The translations under genes and the position numbers were made by a program. The notes under the pieces were generated by a model. The model was not told where the DNA came from and searched no databases. It saw only the letters and a list, made by a program, of their open reading frames with translations. A stretch of DNA of 64,000 bases from Codonopsis lanceolata (lineage: Eukaryota > Streptophyta > Magnoliopsida > Asterales > Campanulaceae), in contig CM028377.1 in NCBI GenBank assembly GCA_013146195.2, positions 177,422,465-177,486,464 on the forward strand, read 5' to 3'. Of this stretch, positions 47,620 to 56,087 are shown piece after piece; positions within the stretch are counted from its first letter, which is position 1, and the number at the start of each line of letters is the position of its first letter.

Positions 47620-48926
47620 TGATCGATGTTTTAATTAATCTTTTTCCTTACAAGTGGACAATAATATTATAGAATAGTATTGGAAGCAAGGGTCGAACCC
47701 ACATAGACAAGTGATCACGAACAGTGCAATTTATTGATAGCAAATTATTAATCTAAAGGGGGTTTTTATATTTAATTCTACTCTAAACTACTATTTATAT
47801 TTAGATGTTTAACTAATTAGCAGTAATACCAAATATGAAGATCTTATGGTGGGTGGCAATCTATGATTCTGGGTTTCACTTGTATCTCCTTTATGTTCAA
47901 TTCATAATAATATCATTCAATGTCTTGGGTTCGTTCACTAAAGATAGATATAGTCGTTGAACAATTGGTTCACCTCCATCCCAAAAATTCATCCATTCTA
48001 TATCCTAAGCACAGGAACTGTCAATCTAGCTGTCACCTAGATTTATGATCTATCTGTCACCTAGATCATGTATGAACCTGGTCCTAACTTATCACTCTCG
48101 TGCATCGATAGGTCCAATTTATTGTGTTGGTGAGTCAGTGTACGACATATGCACATTGGTCATGCAGTTATCCGCACCTCTAGGCCTTTAATATTTGAGA
48201 TTACATTCATTTGTTCAAAGCAAAATAATATAGGGATTGATAAACAACACAATCAACAAGCATTGAATGAACATATATAAGAATCAAAGCATAAATTTGA
48301 TACAAGTTACCTCCCACCTCCTAGATTATGAATGCTTTAGTTCATCATAGACAATGAACAGCACATGGAGATGATCGGATACATGATTTGATCTTCAATA
48401 CTTGAAATTACAAAATCTAACTATGTTATACAATCTAAAAACTACCTAAAATCTACTAAAGAGAGCTTCCAGCCGTCTCCTCCTTTTTTTTGGCTCGGCA
48501 TCTGACTTCTATATATACTCGGGAGTTGTAATCCAATCGAACCATCGTGTAAAAATCCGAAAATCAAGCATTCTGACCACCTTGCGGTCGCAAGGTGTTG
48601 AGTACCTTGCGTCCGCAAGGTCTCCAGTGTGTCTGGCCTTTTGGTTTCTCGAGTTCTGCCTTGTGACCCGTACTGCCTACCTTGCGGTCCCAAGGTCTGA
48701 GGCACCTTGCGTCCGCAAGGTGTCCAGAATTGACAGCTTCTGTTTTTCTTCTTTTGGCTCTTTTTGAAATTTGCACTTAAAACCCTGGAGTTTCGTATAT
48801 TTTCACTAATAACCCTGAAACTTACAAAACTCACCGAAAACATATATTAGTAGCCAAAAGCCTCGTGAAATAGCATAATTTAAGTCATAGAAGTATATAA
48901 AATCGACGTATAAAATACATCGATCA
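47620..48926 (-). repeat. Athila 5' LTR (copy 3)
   Basis: 1307 bp, TGATCGATG...CATCGATCA. More diverged from copies 1 and 2 than they are from each other. It holds four 18-bp palindromes at 48579, 48604, 48679 (one arm base changed) and 48704, at spacings 25, 75 and 25. Confidence 0.9.
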
Positions 48927-51280
48927 ACATATCCTACCAACCTAACACCGTTTTTAGATTTAAAAAACCTCAATCCATAGTTCATCGAATGTTTTAGGTA
49001 TCACAACAACCACTTAACGGCATGCCAATGGGGCAAGCCCGAGTTCGACATGTAACGGCTAAGACAACTAATGACATAAGAAATGTCGGGGCGAGTACTA
49101 ACCATCAAATACATTATTGAACCTATGGCATTGGAGTATGGGATTCTACTCATTTGATTCATTTCGAATTGATTTTTCGGACACTGCTCTTTACTAAGCA
49201 CAAAATGAGAGGCAAAGGGAACATCAACAGAATCAGCATTAATCATCGAGAATTTACTCAAAATCTTTTCAACATATGAAATTTGGTTCAAGTAAACAAA
49301 TGACAATTTTCGGTCTGTAACTATGTTCATGCCAAATATCTTACTAGCATCGCCTAAATACTTCATGTCAAATTTAGCACTCAAGCAATTCTTAACATAT
49401 TCAATAGATTTAGTGCATGGGCTAATAAGAAGCATATCATCCACATATATGAGCAAGCAAACAGGCACACTCCTATCATTTTTGAAATAAAGACAATGAT
49501 CATAAGCACTCCGCGTAAATTTCAAATCTAGCATGCATTGATCAAATTTAATATTCCACATGCGAGGTGATTGTTTTAAGCCATATAAGGATTTCTTTAA
49601 CAAGCACACATAGTCAGGACGCTGATTATCCACATATCCCTCCGGTTGCCTCATATAGATTTTTTCAACCAAATCACCATGCAAAAAGGCAGTTTTAACG
49701 TCCATTTGTTTCAATTCTCAATCAAATTGAGCTACCAAAGCAAGCATAATCCTAACGGTTGTGAACTTAACAACGGGAGCAAAAATTTCAGTGTAATCTA
49801 TTCCTTCCTTTTGAGTAAATCCCTTAGCCACTAATCTAGCTTTAAACCTAATTGAATCTGATTCACCCTTGATTTTATAAAACCACTTACAAGAAACTAT
49901 AGAACAGTTCTTAGGCTTAGGCACTAAAATCCAAGTTTGATTAATGTGTAACAAATTCATTTCCTCATTCATAGCATTAATCCAATCATTACAATTTTCA
50001 GATTTCAAAGCTTGATTATAAGTCTTTGGCTCGGAATTATCAATAGATTCAAACACACCGAAAACAAATGAAGTCATATAAAAATCATCAAAACGGGAAG
50101 GCTGCTTAGAAATCCGTCTAGGTCTATCACGCACAAGTTGATAGTCATGCAAATCATCCAATTCAGGAATTTCGTTTTGTCCATTTTCATTATCTTCATT
50201 TTGCTCATCAAGTTCATTTTCAGGAATATCATGCTCAATTTCAGAATTCACATTTTCAGGCAATTCATGCAAAGTATCCACATTCACATTTTCAGAATTT
50301 CCACCAATTTCAGAATTCACATTTTCAGATTGGTCACTAGCATCACTTGATCCTATGTGATGCTCCACCATAATGGGAGCCGGGGGAGGGATAGGCTCAG
50401 CGGGAACACTCAAGCAAGGAAATTCATTATCATTAAACACCACGTCCCTACTAATTATCACTTTGAACCCTGGTTCCTCTCGCAACCACAACCTATAACC
50501 TTTAACGCCCTCCGGGTAACCCAAGAATACGCATCTCACCGATCTAGGTTCAAGTTTATCTAGTTTCCTATGGGCATAGGCCGCACAACAAAAAACACGC
50601 AAGTTTGAGAAATCTATCTCCCTACCAGAAAACACCACCTCAGGACAACGACCATGTAAGGGAACGAACGGGGACCTATTTATGAGGTAAGCGGCAGTCA
50701 AAACTGCCTCTCCCCAAAACTTTTTGGAGAGACCCGACGATGCTAACATACTCCTCACACGCTCAAGAAGGATTCGATTCATTCTTTCTGCGACATCGTT
50801 TTGTTGGGGGTTGTAGGGCACGGTCTTGTGCCTTTCAATCCCGTTTTGCACACAAAAACTATCCATGTCATGATTGCAGAATTCTAACCCGTTGTCGGTC
50901 TTAAGTGTCTTAATTTTTAAACTAGTTTGGTTCTCAATTAAAGTTTTCCAATTCTTAAATTTCTCAAACACATCCGATTTGTTTTGCATCAAAAACAACC
51001 ACACTTTCCTAGAAAAGTCATCTATGATCGACAAGAAATAACGATTACCACCATGCGTTGGAACGCTCGCGAGACCCCACACATCAGCATGTATGTATTC
51101 TAAAGCATGTTTTAAAGAAAACCTTTTAGGGTTAGGGAGAGGGGGAAAACTCACTCGTTTTTGTTTGCTCATCACACACGTTTCACAAAAGGGTAATTCA
51201 GAAATCTTGTCCTTCCCAAACACTCCAGTTTTGTTCAAGATTTCAAGTCCTTTAGAACTCATGTGACCTAGTCTTTTATG
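48927..51280 (-). pseudogene. Tork-like integrase and reverse transcriptase
   Basis: From the right: integrase zinc finger (LxHKRLGHMSSKG ... LPFCETC; the first Trp codon is TGA), core (IIDDFSRKVWLF, KTDNGLEF and QQNDVAERMNR give D, D and E), C-terminal region with a long Asn/Glu-rich spacer (50130-50350), and RT (CKWFYKIK, ARLVAKGFTQKEGIDY, DVKTAFLHGDLVEKIYM, and the catalytic YVDD at about residues 91-94 of the 49001-49714 segment). A TGA at 49715-49717 sits where Trp is expected (FDWELKQ). A TAA near 49000 precedes KHSMNYGLRFF. Catalytic residues are intact, but the frame is not. Confidence 0.88.
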
Positions 51281-52605
51281 TCATAATTCAGTTTTATCTT
51301 CTTTAGCAAGATTCACACAATTATCATCACAAGACATAGGCATAGCAGAGCAAACATACAGATTTTGGCGTTTTTCAGCCTTAGCAATCACCAAAGATCC
51401 CTTAAGAATTTTCATAAACCTATTTCCCCATTTACCCTCAAGACCCGCATCTTCCAAAGCAGCACAAGAAATCAAGTTATTACACAAATCGGGAACATGT
51501 CAAACATTTTTTAAGGTCAAACAATTTCCAGAATCAAACTGAAGACAAACATCACCAATACCAGCAATTTGACATTTTCTTTCATTTGCCATGGAAACAA
51601 ATCCAGTTTCCAATTATTTATACGTGGTAAAAACATTCTTAAATGGTAACATATGATAAGTACAACCAGAATCTACCAACCATTCATTTTTGCATGCAGG
51701 CATATAATGAACAGAATTCACAGTCTCATCATATAATTCAGTTACCATAAAAATTTCAGTATTACCATCACTATTGGAAGCCATGTTGCAATCATTTTGT
51801 TGGTTATGGTTTGAGTTTTTCTTCCTAGGATTAGGACAATCCTTCCTAAAGTGTCCAACCTCTCCACAATTATAACATTTACGGCCTTTAGTTCTAGATT
51901 TGGATCTACTCTTGCTCCTATTCCTACCATTTTCGGAGTTTTGATTCTTTCCCTAATTCTGATTTTGGTTGTTCTTTTGTCCACTTTTTCTTTCCAAAGT
52001 TCGGCCTCTCACCATATTAACCTCACCGAACTCGATTTACCTTTCCTAGCAGCTTTTAAATCTAATTCTTTGCCTTTTAGACTAGTAATCACCGTATCAA
52101 GTGTGATGTTATCTCTACCATACTTAATCGCAGATTTCATGTCGGCATAAGATTCAGGTATCGCATTTAAAAGCACGATTGAGGTATAATCGTCTATATG
52201 TTCGTCTCCGGTTTGTTTAATATCTTCTACTAACTTAGTGAATGCGTCAATGTTGTCCTCCATGTCTTTGTTTAAGTCCAACTTAAAACTGAAAAACTTT
52301 TCAAGAAGATGAATTTTACTAGGCAGAGTTTTCTTAAAGTAAATTTCTTCTAATTTTTCCCAAAGACTTTTGGCATGTTTATGTTTTCCACATTTACGCA
52401 TTACTGAGTCAGACAAGTTCAAGATAAGAGAGGCATAAACACTTTCGTCCATTTCACGAATAGCATCTTCGGAAGCATCTTTTGGAAAGTTGTGAGTTAT
52501 GGCTTTAAAAACTTTCTCTTTTATCAAAATGCTTTTCATTTTTTGTTGCCAAATTGAAAAGTCCGTTTTTCCGTTAAAAGGTCCCAAACCATAAGAAGTT
52601 GTCAT
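51281..52605 (-). pseudogene. Tork-like gag and protease
   Basis: Gag start best placed at MTTSYGLGPFNGKTDFSIW (52605), since this is the family start; an upstream in-frame Met at 52650 adds 15 unconserved residues. The gag core extends to 52009 (LKGKELDLKAARKGK). After a frame break the CCHC knuckle CYNCGEVGHFRKDC is at 51840-51885, then the protease WLVDSGCTYHM near 51670. Stops follow (TAA where Gln is expected in YKQLETG, TGA in NV-HVPD). Strongly copia-like, not translatable as a whole. Confidence 0.85.
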
Positions 52606-52880
52606 TCCAAAAGATTTTTCAGAAACAAGCAGAACACCAAATAATAACACAGAACATATATCAAAAAATAATAGGAAGCAAGACCAACTAAAGCAGTTAT
52701 AAACTAGTGAAGCAAAAAACAGAGCACTTTAAACAGTTCTGGAATAGAGCAACAAACCCAAGCAAAACATAAGCAGAATATTTAGCAGGGTAACCGAAGC
52801 TCACCAAGAAACTCTAGGAGAGAGTTTCTAAATATTGGATTGAATGGACTCTACCGATTCACAGTACGGGAACAAGGAGG

Positions 52881-52894
52881 TGGCTCTAATACCA
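52881..52894 (-). promoter_or_regulatory. Primer-binding site, initiator tRNA-Met, one mismatch
   Basis: Minus strand TGGTATTAGAGCCA, one base from the usual TGGTATCAGAGCC. It lies one base from the LTR edge at 52896, as usual for copia. The mismatch is a C-to-T type change. Confidence 0.88.
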
Positions 52895-52895
52895 C

Positions 52896-54090
52896 TGTTG
52901 GGTGATTGCATCACTACACGAAATAGCCAGAATAACACTCTAGGAGAGAGTTGTTCCAAATACAGAAACGGAAGTAACCAGAATAACAGACCCAGATTAA
53001 AATATAACGGATAACATTACAACCTGGGATGGAGGTAACATTTTAATCACTTGGGGTATAATAAAACAGTAAATAGATCTACTAATATTCTGGATACACA
53101 CAGTCCAAATATTTCTCCGAATCTGTTATGAACTAACAAAGAAGAAATATTCTGTTAAACTTCAATAAACCAACTGAGAAGAAATAAACGGAACTGAGAC
53201 GAGTAGAATAACGAGAGCGAGGTTAATACACTTAGTATTAAACAATAAACAGAGAAACCAAATCAGATATAATGACTAATATCAGATACTACAGGATTAA
53301 GAGCTACTGTAACAATGAAGCCACAAATGAGAGCTCAACAGACGCCATGTACGAAGCACGACTCGCCGCCACAGGTCGTAGACCTCGGCTAAGCATCTCA
53401 ACAGGCTCAGATACCCTCTCACGGCCAATATCCGCCAAACGAGTTCGACTTGGGGAACCAACCCACTAATGCCAAGGTCAAAGCCACCAAACAAGGCACG
53501 ACCCACTCCGGCAACCAAACCCACGGAACAATAGAGAAGGAGAAGAAAACGAGGTTCACAGACAAGAAGCTTCTGTGAAATCGCCCAACCCAAGAACCCA
53601 GCCACAGACACACCCAAGACGGAAATAGAGTTCACAAAGGACTCTACAACCACCGTCACTCACTTCCCTCACAGCTCACAGAGACACTCGAAGAAGAAGG
53701 AAGAAGGTCACCGATGAAATCGGATACAAGGCTGGGGCAAACAACTGGTATTGGCTATCTCTCCTTTGTTTTCTCTCACTATAACCGCTCCCTCACAGAT
53801 CCTCTGCAAAATCCGCTCAGACTGCCTCTCTCTCTCTGGATTTCTGCTCTGCTCTCCACCGAAAATGACGAGGAAGGAGCATTATGAAAGGGCGGCTGAA
53901 TCAGGGAATCCCAACAAAATCGGTGAGCAAAGACAATGCTGCCCCTCCGCTAAAACGCAAGGGACGGGATGGGCTTCACCAAAGAATTGGGTAGGCTGCT
54001 CAATGAAATGGGCCAGCTAGAATGGGCTTAGGGAGTAATCTATTAGAAAGGGGCTTCCACACTGGTTTGGGCCTCCAGCAATTTCTAACA
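52896..54090 (-). repeat. Tork-like 5' LTR (right copy)
   Basis: 1195 bp, same ends as the left LTR. It carries an extra AATAACACTCTAGGAGA block near 52930 not found in the left LTR. Reading frames on both strands inside it are the same in both LTRs because the LTRs are copies. Confidence 0.95.
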
Positions 54091-54095
54091 AACCG
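54091..54095. repeat. Target-site duplication AACCG (right)
   Basis: Exact partner of 44449-44453. Closing the two flanks gives CACAATTCAACCG followed by ACGACAGGC. Confidence 0.9.
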
Positions 54096-54433
54096 ACGAC
54101 AGGCAAACCTCGTCGGCACAGCGAGCTTTCTAGATGTTGCTTTGCGCCGGCAGCAGTGGTTGCAACGGCGATTGGGATATACATACCAAAGACGGTTGAG
54201 CTAGGTTGGGCCTTTCATGTTCTTTCGGGATTTACATCCACTATTCTCTTTTCTGGCATAAGAGTTTTTTTTACATACATACTTTTCTGGCACATACCAT
54301 TTTTATTGCTGTAAAATGGTATGCATTCAATCTAAATTCTAAGCCTAATGTCTTTCGACAAAAACTATCCGAATATTTTATGTAAGATAGATCCAATTGA
54401 TCCAAGGGTTAGGTTACGAGAGAATGAGACTAT

Positions 54434-55340
54434 ATTGGAATGTAAATGAACCAAATCGAAGTGAATATCACAATATTTGATTCGTATTCATGAAACTATT
54501 CGAATATTCGTATTCGTTTGTTATTCGAATATTAAAATTGATTCGTATTCAAAATTGATATTTGAATTATTCGATTCAAAATTTTATTTCTTATTTTTTA
54601 AAAACAAAATTTGGTTAATTCTTTTTTGCATAATTTCTCTAAATATTTATTTAAACAAAAGTTGTATAATATCATTCTAAATAGTATGGAGTAATATCCA
54701 ATACATTTAAGTTATATTTAATTAATAAATATCAACAAGTATATATATTTATTTTTAAGTGGTCAAAAAGCTTACTAAAATGATATATATATATATATAT
54801 ATCAGGGTCGGCCCAACCATTATGGAGGCTTAAAGCGAACTATAATAAAGTTTATCTTTCGTGCTTTTTAAGATGCAAAATCATTTATTAAATTATTGTA
54901 ATCGATTTCACTTAACAATTTTTTTTTCAATAGATAATAAAGCTAGTGGAAACCATTGGTGCCTTGGTGGGAGTCTGCTGTCTGCGTTAGTGCCGTAATG
55001 GCCGTCTCTTGGAGAAGCAGATAATTAAGGAGAAAAATAATAACCTATTTTATTTAGTAAATTAAGTTTAATTAGGAAACTTGGAATTTGAAAAGTGGAA
55101 ACCTAGTACTAATACTAATGGTAAAAAAAAATTGAGGCCTCCTATTGGGTGAGGCCTAAAGCCCTAGTTTACTTAACCTCCCCCTTGGGCCGGCCCTGAT
55201 ATATATATATATATATATATATAATATTCGTGAATACTTAAATCGAATACTATGGGCTCGTATTCGAATTCAATTATTTCAAATTTCAAATACGAATACC
55301 CGAATTGAATCGAAAATATTTGATTTGTTTACGTCCTTCC
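54434..55340. repeat. ATTCG-rich repeat split by the hAT MITE
   Basis: Both sides of the MITE are rich in TTCGAATATTCG and ATTCGTATTCG words (54480-54590 and 55224-55325), partly inverted relative to each other. Together they look like one older AT-rich element with inverted ends, interrupted at its (AT)n centre. Class not identified. Confidence 0.4.
54803..55198. mobile_element. hAT-type MITE, 396 bp
   Basis: Starts CAGGGTCGGCCCAA and ends TTGGGCCGGCCCTG, 14-bp inverted ends with one mismatch of the hAT type. It is flanked on both sides by ATATATAT, consistent with the 8-bp hAT target duplication but not provable because the host site is an (AT)n tract. No transposase frame, so it is non-autonomous. 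Confidence 0.85.
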
Positions 55341-55703
55341 GTAAGAAGGTAAGAAGGTGTCAGAGGAGACCTCTTGTTGTTTGATAAAATTCCATAGAAT
55401 CTCACAAGCGTTGTGCAAGAACTCTTGTTGTTTGTGCTCTTACTTGCCTATGTAACAACTAGTCTTTGAAAAACCATAACCTTTACTCTTTGGAGGAACA
55501 ATTCTTTGGGTCAAAACTCCGAACAACAAAACATTCAAAGCTGCTGCAATCCTCCAAATACAGAAACCAGCAAGAAACGCAGCTTGAGAAACTGGAATTG
55601 GATTAAAAAAGGAGAGCGATCCAATGACCCACTAAATAACCCAAAATACTGCGTTGATATTAAGCACAATGCTCACATGATATGTTAAGAGGATCAAGTG
55701 TTT

Positions 55704-55822
55704 GTAAGACGGATTCACATTATCCCACCCACGGTGTGTTGGTGGGTTGAGCTATGAGAAAATTAAAGATCCGTAAGACCGTCTTATAGGAGACCCAAAA
55801 TTAAAATGGTAAGACCGTCTTA
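55704..55822. repeat. TAAGAC/GTCTTA palindrome cluster
   Basis: GTAAGACGG at 55704, then two copies of the near-palindrome TAAGACCGTCTTA at 55774-55786 and 55810-55822. The outer words are inverted, so the cluster can fold, suggesting a very small MITE or a MITE end. Confidence 0.45.
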
Positions 55823-56087
55823 CCTAAGTTTTTGTCGGGAAATTAACTTGATATTCTATTCCCCATTCTCGTGTTGCAATTCTGTATATGAAATGTTGGG
55901 GCCAAACCACTTACAAGCCAATTGGTTTGAGTTGAAACCCCAGATTTTTTTGAACTTTCTTGAGGGTTTGAGTACAAAAATACCATGTATGCGTGCCAAG
56001 CAAATTAAATACATTGACGACCAGTGCTTGCATTATGCTAGATATTAAAGTTCATTTCAGCTCTATCATTACTCTAGTTTCATGGAA

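Larger units (their letters stand above)
46378..48926 (-). mobile_element. Internally deleted Athila insertion (copy 3)
   Basis: 2549-bp insertion in the copia RT-RNase H junction. It has a full 5' LTR (47620-48926), tRNA-Asp primer site, gag only to the zinc knuckle, a ~12-bp filler, then 31 bp (46378-46408) that are the inverted copy of the outer LTR end. RT, integrase and the normal 3' LTR are gone. Flanks ACATT (left) and ACATA (right) fit a 5-bp target duplication with one change; removing the insertion restores a continuous copia frame (GYV-DSNYA). It could only move with enzymes from elsewhere. Confidence 0.85.
44454..54090 (-). mobile_element. Complete Tork-like Ty1/copia retrotransposon with nested insertion
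   Basis: Both LTRs (1187 and 1195 bp, TGTT...AACA), iMet-type primer site, purine tract, gag, protease, integrase, RT and RNase H are present in minus orientation, with an exact 5-bp target duplication. Length without the nested Athila piece is about 7.09 kb. The pol motifs (YFLSIIDDFSRKVWLF, DVKTAFLHGDL) fit the Tork lineage. LTRs differ at only a few percent by eye, so this is the youngest full element here, yet its frame already has several stops. Confidence 0.92.
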
